DNA of 8,187 nt from Firmicutes bacterium UBA4049 (GTDB lineage: Bacteria > Bacillota > Desulfotomaculia > Desulfotomaculales > Nap2-2B), in contig DFZT01000048.1 in the NCBI GenBank assembly GCA_002382755.1, positions 1 to 8,187 of the forward strand, written 5' to 3'. Every line of letters begins with the position of its first letter. The stretch's first letter is position 1. A program made the translations under genes and the position numbers. Of this stretch, positions 1 through 6,110 are shown piece by piece. Under the pieces are notes generated by a model. It made no database searches. It saw nothing but the letters and a program-made list of their open reading frames with translations, and was not told the DNA's origin.

Positions 1-1
1 T

Positions 2-166
2 CGCTTTCTTGAAATAGCCTTCGGTTCCGCAAGGGAACTGCATTACCAGTTCGGCTTGGCCAGCCGCTTGGGTTATACAAATGAGTTGGATGTTCCCGAA
101 TGCGACTCGAAAATGGCGGAGACCGAGAAGGTTCTGAGCGCCTTGATTCGGTCAATGCGTGACTAA
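2..166 (+). CDS. Four-helix bundle (S23 / 23S rRNA-intervening-sequence type) protein, C-terminal fragment
   Basis: The frame is open from base 2 to TAA at 164-166 and gives the last 54 residues of a protein whose start lies left of the window. The peptide has the ending usual for small four-helix-bundle proteins of the S23 family: a helix with Ala-Arg-Glu-Leu, then Gln-Phe-Gly-Leu-Ala-Ser-Arg-Leu-Gly-Tyr, then a last helix ending in Leu-Ile-Arg-Ser-Met. Family members are about 110-130 residues, so roughly half is missing. Some are encoded inside 23S rRNA intervening sequences, but many are free-standing genes of unknown function and no rRNA is visible here. The stop is followed at once by tandem 7-base repeats. 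Assignment rests on pattern recognition only. Confidence 0.7.
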   Translation, partial: RFLEIAFGSARELHYQFGLASRLGYTNELDVPECDSKMAETEKVLSALIRSMRD

Positions 167-187
167 CAGCCTACAGCCTATAGCCTA
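167..187. repeat. Three tandem 7-base repeats directly after a stop codon
   Basis: CAGCCTA, CAGCCTA and TAGCCTA follow each other without a gap, starting at the first base after the TAA of the S23-type gene. There is no dyad symmetry, so it is not a terminator. A similar arrangement, a short CTA-rich tandem repeat against a stop codon, is seen at 4606-4644. Confidence 0.75.
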
Positions 188-239
188 AACAACCTGAGTA
201 GTAACAAAAATTTATCATTAAGAAAAAGACCGGTAAATA

Positions 240-248
240 TGTTATAAT
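240..248 (+). promoter_or_regulatory. Extended -10 promoter of the penicillin-binding protein gene
   Basis: The sequence TGTTATAAT contains a perfect -10 hexamer (243-248) preceded by the TGn extension (240-242). No good -35 is present at 16-18 bases; TTAAGA at 218-223 is the nearest and is one or two bases too far. An extended -10 element can work without a strong -35. Transcription would begin near 255, giving a leader of about 20 bases that is just long enough for the AGGAGG at 261-266. Confidence 0.6.
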
Positions 249-273
249 ATTTTGAAGAAAAGGAGGATACAAA

Positions 274-2481
274 TTGCCTAAGAAACGCAAAAAACGCCTT
301 AATCCTGCGCGATTGGTCCTTCTTATTGTTTGGATAGTATTGTTGGTTTCGCTGAGCGGCGGTCTCTTTCTCCTGGCAACGAGCATCATGGATCTGCCCG
401 CATTGGATGAAAATAAGCTATACTCCAGCGCGGCAAGCTCCTATTATGATCAGGACGGCGCCTTATTTGCCAGAATTGGTGAGGAAAATCGTGCAATAGT
501 AAAAATAAAAGATATCCCCGCTTCTACGCAGGAAGCGTTTATTGCGATTGAAGATGTGCGCTTTTACAGTCACCATGGCGTTGACCTGCGGGGAATCGCC
601 CGCGCCCTCTGGCGTGATTTTACAGGCGGCAGAATGGAACAGGGCGCAAGTACGATTACCCAGCAGCTGGTCAAACTTTCTTTTTTAACCCCCGAGAAAA
701 AAGTAAAAAGAAAAATCCAGGAAGTCATCCTTTCGTTCATGGTTGAGCGCCGCTATTCCAAGCAGGAAATCCTGGAAATGTATTTAAATAAAGTATATTT
801 CGGCAATGGGGCATACGGAATACAATCAGCAGCCCGCATGTACTTTGACAAAAATGTTGATAAATTAACCCTCTCCCAGTCAGCTTTTCTTGCCGGTTTA
901 CTAAAGGCGCCCAATTATTATTCACTGCCGGAAGAGGCTGCCTCCAGGCGCGACATTGTCCTGGATACCATGGCAAAGTACGATTTTATCACCCTGGACC
1001 AGGCCGGCGAAGCTAAGAAAGAACCTTTAAATATAGAAAAAGGTTTAAAAAAAAATCTCTACCCGCACCCCTACTTCATTGATTTTGTAACCAAACAGCT
1101 GATCAAAGACTTCGGCGAGGAAACTGTTTATAAAGGCGGGCTGCAGGTATACACCACCATGGATAAGCAGGCGCAGCAGGCCGCCGAGAAAGCCCTGTTC
1201 AACTCGGCAAACTTCCCCGCTTCCGGGCGCGATTCGAAAAATGTATTGCAGCCCGAAGGCGCGGCTGTATTTATTGATCCGCAAACCGGCTACATTAGAG
1301 CGTCGGTCGGGGGCCGCGAGCATACTCACCAACTGCAGTTTGACAGGGCGACAATGGCGCGCCGCCAGCCGGGATCCTCCTTTAAACCAATTATTGATTA
1401 CGCCCCTGCCATAGAGTTAAAAGGCATGGGTCCCGCCTCCATAATCGATGATATTCCGGTAAGCTATGGTTCATATACACCGCATAGCTATGACGGTGTT
1501 TACCTTGGCTTGATTACTATGCGCACAGCGGTTACACGATCGAGAAATATTCCCGCTGTAAAAACACTCGTCGATCATGTCGGGATTACTAACGCAGTAA
1601 ATTTTGCCAAAGGCCTGGGTATTACTGTGGATCCCAATAGCGGCGCAAGCATGGCCCTTGGCGGACTGTACAAAGGGGTAACGCCCCTGCAGATGGCCGC
1701 CGCTTACTCCGCATTTGCCAACGGTGGTTTTTATATTGAACCGACAGCCATCCTGAAAGTAGAAGACCAGAACGGAAATGTTTTGAAAGAGTACAATTCG
1801 GACCTGAAACAGGCTATGAAACCCACAACCGCCTTTTTAATTACCAGTATGCTGAAGGATGTTGTAAATCATGGTACGGGAACAAATGCCCGTTTAAACC
1901 GCCCGGCGGCTGGAAAAACGGGAACAACAGACGAGGGCAAGGATCTCTGGTTTGTCGGATATACACCCAGTCTGGCCGGAGCGGTCTGGATTGGCTACGA
2001 CTCCAACAAACCAATGCCCCAGGAATTTGGCGGGCGTTATCCGGCGCTGATCTGGAAGCAGATTATGCAGGAGGCTTTAATAAATATTCCTGCAACCGAT
2101 TTTCGTCAGCCTGCGGGAATTGTAACAGCTACCGTCGATAATAAATCGGGCCTCTTGCCCGGTCCCAATACTTCAGCGGAGGATATGGTGACCGATTTCT
2201 TTGTCGACGGGTCGGTTCCCACCCAGGCGGACAACACACATATCCTTGTGGAAATATGCCGCCAATCGGAAAAGCTGGCCAATGAATATTGTCCGGACAG
2301 GGCTGTTCAGATGAGAATTAAGCTGCCCTACTCACTTCCGGATCAATATGCGGGTAAAGTCGCCGACTTTTCATTGCGGACGCCGGGAATCTGCACAATG
2401 CATGGGCCCGGTCTGGTAATCCCGTCTGAACAGCCCGGCATTGACCAGGATCAGTCTTCTTTACTGGACCAAAATCAATAA
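274..2481 (+). CDS. Class A penicillin-binding protein (PBP1A-type transglycosylase/transpeptidase)
   Basis: A bifunctional peptidoglycan synthase of 735 residues that polymerises glycan strands and cross-links them outside the membrane. The start is TTG at 274, seven bases after AGGAGG (261-266). A basic cytoplasmic tail (1-12) leads into one membrane anchor (about 13-37). The GT51 glycosyltransferase domain follows, with the catalytic Glu93 in the EDVRFYSHHG motif and a second motif GASTITQQ at 124-131. The transpeptidase has Ser368-Ser-Phe-Lys371 (catalytic serine and lysine), SRN at 423-425 and KTGT at 548-551. The last 130 residues form a C-terminal extension with three cysteines (662, 673, 707) and a Gln/Asp-rich tail. 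All expected catalytic motifs are intact. It has its own promoter and converges on the minus-strand block; no functional link with the hydrogenase genes is implied. Confidence 0.95.
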   Translation: MPKKRKKRLNPARLVLLIVWIVLLVSLSGGLFLLATSIMDLPALDENKLYSSAASSYYDQDGALFARIGEENRAIVKIKDIPASTQEAFIAIEDVRFYSHHGVDLRGIARALWRDFTGGRMEQGASTITQQLVKLSFLTPEKKVKRKIQEVILSFMVERRYSKQEILEMYLNKVYFGNGAYGIQSAARMYFDKNVDKLTLSQSAFLAGLLKAPNYYSLPEEAASRRDIVLDTMAKYDFITLDQAGEAKKEPLNIEKGLKKNLYPHPYFIDFVTKQLIKDFGEETVYKGGLQVYTTMDKQAQQAAEKALFNSANFPASGRDSKNVLQPEGAAVFIDPQTGYIRASVGGREHTHQLQFDRATMARRQPGSSFKPIIDYAPAIELKGMGPASIIDDIPVSYGSYTPHSYDGVYLGLITMRTAVTRSRNIPAVKTLVDHVGITNAVNFAKGLGITVDPNSGASMALGGLYKGVTPLQMAAAYSAFANGGFYIEPTAILKVEDQNGNVLKEYNSDLKQAMKPTTAFLITSMLKDVVNHGTGTNARLNRPAAGKTGTTDEGKDLWFVGYTPSLAGAVWIGYDSNKPMPQEFGGRYPALIWKQIMQEALINIPATDFRQPAGIVTATVDNKSGLLPGPNTSAEDMVTDFFVDGSVPTQADNTHILVEICRQSEKLANEYCPDRAVQMRIKLPYSLPDQYAGKVADFSLRTPGICTMHGPGLVIPSEQPGIDQDQSSLLDQNQ

Positions 2482-2487
2482 AACAGG

Positions 2488-2679
2488 TTATCTGGTAACT
2501 TCCCGGATAGTTCTTTTGACACCTTTTAGAATCTGCCCGGCGTTGCGGCGTGCACGCCGTGAGTTAACACTGCCGATCAGGTTATGCTGTTTTCTTTTGA
2601 TTTCCGGGCTAATCAGGATTGCGGCCATAATTCCCAAAAGACCGCCGGCTATTATTCCCCGCCAGAAATCAAAGCGCAT
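2488..2679 (-). CDS. Small one-helix membrane protein, YtxH-like
   Basis: A 63-residue protein starting at ATG 2679-2677 with AAGGAG about ten bases upstream on the minus strand. Residues 8-24 form one hydrophobic, glycine- and alanine-rich helix (Gly-Ile-Ile-Ala-Gly-Gly-Leu-Leu-Gly) ended by Ser-Pro-Glu. A strongly basic tail with Arg-Arg-Ala-Arg-Arg and Lys-Arg-Thr-Ile-Arg follows. This shape, a short N-terminus, a Gly-rich helix, a proline and a charged amphipathic tail, is that of YtxH-domain and similar small Bacillota proteins, whose role is not well known. It lies 27 bases after the zinc-ribbon gene and is probably cotranscribed with it. Its stop is six bases from the stop of the convergent penicillin-binding protein gene. 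The gene call is good; the family name is tentative. Confidence 0.7.
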   Translation of the reverse strand: MRFDFWRGIIAGGLLGIMAAILISPEIKRKQHNLIGSVNSRRARRNAGQILKGVKRTIREVTR

Positions 2680-2706
2680 GTTGTTTCACTCCTTATGTCT
2701 GCCAGC

Positions 2707-2880
2707 TTAAAGAACACTCTCGTTGAAATTATCAAAAGACATCAAACTCCCATCTTCAGATATTTCGTAAATCTGGACGCCTTCTTTGCATAAACGGTAT
2801 TCAACACAACAATCCCAGCAGTAATACTGGTCAATACCCACTTTACCGCTGGCCCTGCCTCCGCATACCGGACAGTTCAC
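2707..2880 (-). CDS. 57-residue zinc-ribbon protein of unknown function
   Basis: I chose GTG at 2880-2878 as start because a perfect AGGAGG (2895-2890) lies nine bases upstream. An in-frame ATG at 2907 would place nine extra codons across that site and a T-run, and has no site of its own. The protein has CPVC at residues 3-6 and CWDC at 21-24, so CxxC-x14-CxxC, a four-cysteine zinc ribbon, plus extra cysteines at 25 and 31. The second half is acidic and polar with no recognisable domain. It could bind nucleic acid or a protein partner, but nothing in the sequence decides this. It follows the hydrogenase maturation genes in the same direction after a 78-base gap that holds a possible terminator, so it may be a separate unit with the small membrane protein downstream. 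Confidence 0.75.
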   Translation of the reverse strand: MNCPVCGGRASGKVGIDQYYCWDCCVEYRLCKEGVQIYEISEDGSLMSFDNFNESVL

Positions 2881-2898
2881 TTTGAAAGACCTCCTAAT

Positions 2899-2937
2899 AA
2901 AAAACAATCCTTTCGGCTTGATTATACCCGTCAGGAT
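2899..2937 (-). terminator. Possible intrinsic terminator after the hydrogenase maturation genes
   Basis: Read on the minus strand, ATCCT (2937-2933) pairs with AGGAT (2911-2907). Inside it, after a GA/AA internal loop, CGG pairs with CCG. The hairpin is followed by TG and six T (2904-2899). The stem is short, so this is a weak or partial terminator. The loop also carries a perfect TATAAT (2926-2921) about 40 bases before the zinc-ribbon start, which could be a -10 element, although no -35 is visible. Either reading separates the zinc-ribbon pair from the hydrogenase operon. Confidence 0.4.
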
Positions 2938-2958
2938 CGAAAATATACGCGGTAAAAC

Positions 2959-3681
2959 CTAAATGAACTTTTCAATAGCTTCTTGAAGCTGCTGCGCAAA
3001 TCCAGTTTTTAACAGTTCCGGCACATTGCCGACGGCTTCTTCAAGATAAGGATCGTAATCCAAAGAACCAAGGAAGGGAACTTCTAAAGCTTCCAATTTA
3101 CCGCTTAATGGTTCGCTTTCTTTTCTTTTCATGTTCTCCAAAATACCCATAATTTTCATATTCAGTTCCTTAAGCACCTGGAGTTCCTTTTTCATGACGT
3201 CCAGGGCAACTTTGGAAGGTGTGGCGACAAGCAGGTATTTCATCCTTTTAATCAGCCTGATTGCGTCAAGGGCTGGGTCTCCCAAACCGGGCGGCATGTC
3301 CACAAACAGGTAATCAAGCGTGCCCCATTGCGTTATAGCCAGCAGTTCCGTAATGGCATTGGATACTTCGCTTCCGCGTAAAGCCCAGGGGCAGCCGTCT
3401 GTAAAAGAAATAATCGACATAAAACTAATCCCGTTTACTTTTGGAGGGACGATGCCTTTTTCTTCCTCCGGGTATAGGTTATCCGTTCCCAGGATGATAT
3501 GGGCGCAGGGCCCGCAAAAATCAAGATCCAGCAGGCCGACCATGCGCCCTTTTTCTGCAAGAACAAGAGCTGAGGCAGCGGCAACAATACTTTTACCGAT
3601 GCCGCCCTTCCCTCCCGATACGGCGATAATATTTTCTATCTTGTCTAATCTTCTGTCGATAACGCTTAACCTTGGATCCAT
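2959..3681 (-). CDS. hypB: Mrp/MinD-type ATPase acting as HypB (nickel insertion for [NiFe] hydrogenase)
   Basis: A 240-residue SIMIBI-class P-loop ATPase. It has the deviant Walker A motif GGKGGIGKS at 23-31 (signature Lys25, Lys30), the switch region LDLDF at 51-55 and the Walker B VDMPPG at 127-132. It lacks the C-terminal CxxC that lets Mrp/NBP35 scaffolds hold an iron-sulfur cluster, so it is not an ordinary Mrp. The opening MDPRLSVIDRRL, the lengths and the order of motifs agree with the ATPase-type HypB that I recall from Thermococcus kodakarensis, which forms a complex with HypA and drives nickel delivery. It is unrelated in sequence detail to the usual GTPase HypB. It starts seven bases after the hypA stop, and hypA is the gene directly before it. 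The product acts in the cytoplasm. A CxxC at 56-59 (Cys-Gly-Pro-Cys) followed by His61 is not in the archaeal protein as I remember it. Confidence 0.82.
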   Translation of the reverse strand: MDPRLSVIDRRLDKIENIIAVSGGKGGIGKSIVAAASALVLAEKGRMVGLLDLDFCGPCAHIILGTDNLYPEEEKGIVPPKVNGISFMSIISFTDGCPWALRGSEVSNAITELLAITQWGTLDYLFVDMPPGLGDPALDAIRLIKRMKYLLVATPSKVALDVMKKELQVLKELNMKIMGILENMKRKESEPLSGKLEALEVPFLGSLDYDPYLEEAVGNVPELLKTGFAQQLQEAIEKFI

Positions 3682-3688
3682 GTTCTGG

Positions 3689-4102
3689 TTAAAGCACCCC
3701 TTCGATAGACTGAATCCAAACGCCCCTGCCTTTGACTATTTCAAAATCAGGTGTTCCGCATCCGGGGCAGCGCATAAAGACATGGGCGGTCTCAGGAATA
3801 AAATGAATCGCCTCACTTTCATCTTCCTTTAAACGCGTCAAATCCCGGAGTTCCCATTCTATCCCGCATACCTTACATTTCAATAAGCTTGGTTCAACCT
3901 CCAGATCAATAACATCCGCATCAAAAGACAGGTCGTCATAAATATTTTTTATGTTTTCCAGGGCAAATTTAAAAATATCCAGGTCAATCTGCTGCAGTTC
4001 TCCAATTTTGACCAGAACTTTCGTAATTTGTTTGATATTTTGTTTTTCAGCTTCCTGATGGGCCGCCACGATAACAGCCTCAGCAAGCGCCCACTCATGC
4101 AT
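3689..4102 (-). CDS. hypA: Hydrogenase nickel chaperone HypA (long, archaeal-like form)
   Basis: HypA binds Ni(II) and hands it to the hydrogenase large subunit before proteolysis. The family begins Met-His-Glu because His2 and the N-terminal amine bind nickel, so I place the start at ATG 4102-4100. A GTG nine bases earlier (4111) is in frame but would bury His2. The result is 137 residues. The zinc site is CxxC at 76-79 and CxxC at 112-115. The 32-residue stretch between the pairs is longer than in the Escherichia coli type and contains IHFIPE, where His100 corresponds to nickel ligand His98 of Thermococcus HypA as I recall it. The ending FEIVKGRGVWI also matches that type. The start overlaps the protease gene by eight bases, so the two are likely translationally coupled. 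No strong ribosome binding site is seen. Confidence 0.92.
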   Translation of the reverse strand: MHEWALAEAVIVAAHQEAEKQNIKQITKVLVKIGELQQIDLDIFKFALENIKNIYDDLSFDADVIDLEVEPSLLKCKVCGIEWELRDLTRLKEDESEAIHFIPETAHVFMRCPGCGTPDFEIVKGRGVWIQSIEGVL

Positions 4103-4595
4103 GCTTACCACAACCCAACAATTCAGATATTTCTTTCTTTACAGCCCTGATTAGTTTGGGCAAAGCCTTCCGCGCCGGAGCAGACAAACTGCAGCTTATT
4201 GTTATCTCTTCGGGCTGTATTCCAAAAATAATTGTTGGCGGCAATTTATTCAGCTCTTTTGCCGCCAACAATACTTCCGGTAAAGTTGTTTCGTGCAAAG
4301 AGAGTTTATTACGCATATTATCTGTCTTTGCACTTAAAAATAATTCCTCTGCCGTTAAACGGAAAATAGTTCCCGGCTCAAGATGCGCCTCCGTGCAATC
4401 AATTATAATCGCAAAATCGGCGTCCTCCAGAAAGAATAACAGGTCGAACCCGGCAGTGCCGCCGTCAATAATATCAACCCGGGGGTCTGAAATCTCTTTG
4501 GACAGTTCACTTACAGCATGTATGCCTACTCCCTCATCGCCCTGAAGAAAATTTCCAATCCCGATTACAATGAGCTTTTTTCCGTTTTCAGGCAT
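4095..4595 (-). CDS. [NiFe] hydrogenase maturation endopeptidase (HyaD/HybD/HycI family)
   Basis: A 166-residue peptidase that checks for nickel and then cuts the C-terminal extension from the hydrogenase large subunit in the cytoplasm. The N-terminal IGIGNFLQGDEGVG motif (11-24) is typical. Expected nickel-sensing residues are Glu21, Asp66 (in IIIDC) and His101 (in LSLHE), matching Glu16, Asp62 and His93 of E. coli HybD. ATG at 4595-4593 is preceded by AAGGA about ten bases upstream on the minus strand. It directly follows the large-subunit gene, its probable only substrate, across a 47-base spacer filled by tandem repeats, and overlaps hypA at its end. A role specific to this hydrogenase is inferred from position. 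Confidence 0.93.
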   Translation of the reverse strand: MPENGKKLIVIGIGNFLQGDEGVGIHAVSELSKEISDPRVDIIDGGTAGFDLLFFLEDADFAIIIDCTEAHLEPGTIFRLTAEELFLSAKTDNMRNKLSLHETTLPEVLLAAKELNKLPPTIIFGIQPEEITISCSLSAPARKALPKLIRAVKKEISELLGCGKHA

Positions 4596-4605
4596 TTTCT
4601 AGTTC

Positions 4606-4644
4606 CTTAGCTTATTAGTTTCTTAGCTTATTAGTTTCTTAGCT
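4606..4644. repeat. Tandem 16-base repeat filling the large subunit-protease spacer
   Basis: CTTAGCTTATTAGTTT occurs at 4606-4621 and again, unchanged, at 4622-4637. CTTAGCT at 4638-4644 begins a third copy that runs into the stop codon of the large-subunit gene. AGTTC before 4606 looks like the worn end of a preceding copy. On the coding strand the unit is AAACTAATAAGCTAAG, and the worn copy next to the protease start has become AAGGAACT, which supplies the ribosome binding site. It has no hairpin potential of note. Confidence 0.85.
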
Positions 4645-6091
4645 AAATGATAAATTTTTTTGCCTCACAATCCCCTTTTATTTCCAGGACATGTACCGCA
4701 CAGGCAATGCAAGGGTCAAAGGCGCGAACAACCCTGACCAACTCGATCGGATTCTCCGGATCCTTAACCGGAGTACCTACCAGCGCTTCTTCAATCGGGC
4801 CCCTTAGTCCATTGTCATCCCGCGGTCCGCCGTTCCAGGTGGTGGGAACAACTGCCTGGTAGTTATCAATTTTATAATCTTTAATTGTAATCCAGTGTCC
4901 GAGGGCGCCCCGCGGAGCTTCGTGAAGACCCATCCCAGATCCCTCTTTGGGAATATCAAAAGGCGCAAAGGCCGGCTGGCCGGGTACAAGCTGATCAAGC
5001 CATGCGGGCATGGCATGGGCAACTGCGGAACATTCCAGAGCACGCGCAAAGTGCCTGCCTAAAACGGAAAAGGCTTTCTCCTCACCCAGGCCGATAATAT
5101 CTTTTTGCCTGTTAACCCATAGCCTGGCCAGCGGGCCGACTTCATGCGGCAGTTCATCGTATCTGGGAGCCTTCAGCCATGAATAGGCGCCGTCTTTCTT
5201 TGGCTCAGGAGCCGTGGCGCCATCTCCCGGATATCTTCCCGTTGTGCTGTCATTATACCAGGAGTACTTTACATGCTCCGTTATCTTTTTCGCATCAACA
5301 GAACCAAACTGACCTTTTGTATAACGGCCGCGTTTCAAGAACATCTTCCGCCCGTCGGGATCAGCATCATCGCTTTCTCTGAACAAACCATAACAAAGCA
5401 TGTTTGAGCAGCCTTTACCGATACTGAACCATTCGTCGGCATATGCGTCGGCAACCGCCAGAACATCAGGCACATACACATTGTCTATGAAAGAAGTCAT
5501 CTCCGCAAGATATTGCTTGTATAAGGCTATCTTTTCAGCAGTTACATTCTCGGTAACACCGCCGGCTGTAAAAGATGTTACGTGGGGCATTTTACCCCCG
5601 AAGATAGCCAGCATTTCTTGCGCTCTCTTACGAATTGTCAACGCCTGAATGTAATGCCCTACAGCCACATCATTAACAGCTTTCGGCAGACGATAATCAC
5701 CTTTGAAACGCGGTATAAACGGCGCTGTATCCGGACCCAGAACATAATCCAGGGCAGCCAGGTGGTAAAAATGCAGCACATGTGACTGGATATAGTTTGC
5801 ACCCTGGATTAGATTGCGGATAATTCGTCCGTTGGTGGGCGGCTGGACGCCGAAAGCGTCATCAAGACAGAACATGGATGCGGTTCCGTGGCCGATAGGA
5901 CAGACACCGCAGATACGCTGCATTATGTGACAGGCATCGCGGGGATCGCGGCCTTTCAATATCAATTCAAAACCCCTGAATAACGTTCCGCTTGACCTGG
6001 CGTCAGTCACCCTACCGTTTTCAACATCAACTTCTATTTTAAGATGTCCTTCAATTCTGGTTACCGGATCAACAATAATCTTTTGGGCCAC
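4643..6091 (-). CDS. [NiFe] hydrogenase large (catalytic) subunit, group 1 uptake type
   Basis: The nickel-iron subunit that splits or forms H2, 482 residues. The start is GTG at 6091-6089 behind AGGAGGTG (6109-6102), 19 bases after the small-subunit stop. The L1 motif RICGVCPIGH holds Cys61 and Cys64. The L2 motif DPCIACAVH holds Cys461, Cys464 and the final His467. Together the four cysteines bind Ni and Fe. Glu14 in VTRIEGH is the conserved proton-path glutamate. Fifteen residues follow His467 and should be removed by the protease encoded next, giving a mature end at His467. Position 461 is cysteine, so this is not a selenocysteine enzyme. It should be carried out of the cell in complex with the Tat-signal-bearing small subunit. 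Group 1 is clear; subgroup 1a is inferred from the small subunit. Confidence 0.96.
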   Translation of the reverse strand: MAQKIIVDPVTRIEGHLKIEVDVENGRVTDARSSGTLFRGFELILKGRDPRDACHIMQRICGVCPIGHGTASMFCLDDAFGVQPPTNGRIIRNLIQGANYIQSHVLHFYHLAALDYVLGPDTAPFIPRFKGDYRLPKAVNDVAVGHYIQALTIRKRAQEMLAIFGGKMPHVTSFTAGGVTENVTAEKIALYKQYLAEMTSFIDNVYVPDVLAVADAYADEWFSIGKGCSNMLCYGLFRESDDADPDGRKMFLKRGRYTKGQFGSVDAKKITEHVKYSWYNDSTTGRYPGDGATAPEPKKDGAYSWLKAPRYDELPHEVGPLARLWVNRQKDIIGLGEEKAFSVLGRHFARALECSAVAHAMPAWLDQLVPGQPAFAPFDIPKEGSGMGLHEAPRGALGHWITIKDYKIDNYQAVVPTTWNGGPRDDNGLRGPIEEALVGTPVKDPENPIELVRVVRAFDPCIACAVHVLEIKGDCEAKKFII

Positions 6092-6110
6092 TTTATTTTT
6101 TCACCTCCTG

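Noticed and set aside
2707..2907. ATG start of the zinc-ribbon gene at 2907
   Set aside because: The nine extra codons cover the perfect AGGAGG and the T-run of a possible terminator. The GTG at 2880 has ideal spacing.
3320..3832. 170-codon frame on the plus strand across hypA and the HypB-type ATPase
   Set aside because: It is the complement of two clear genes, has no ribosome binding site and gives a low-complexity Ser/Pro-rich product. The same holds for the other opposite-strand frames over the penicillin-binding protein and hydrogenase genes.
4095..4111. GTG start of HypA at 4111
   Set aside because: It would add three residues before Met-His-Glu and remove the nickel-binding N-terminus shared by the family. 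ATG at 4102 is the better start.
4643..4700. Selenocysteine in the large subunit
   Set aside because: The active-site codon at residue 461 is a cysteine codon, not TGA, so no SECIS or recoding is needed.
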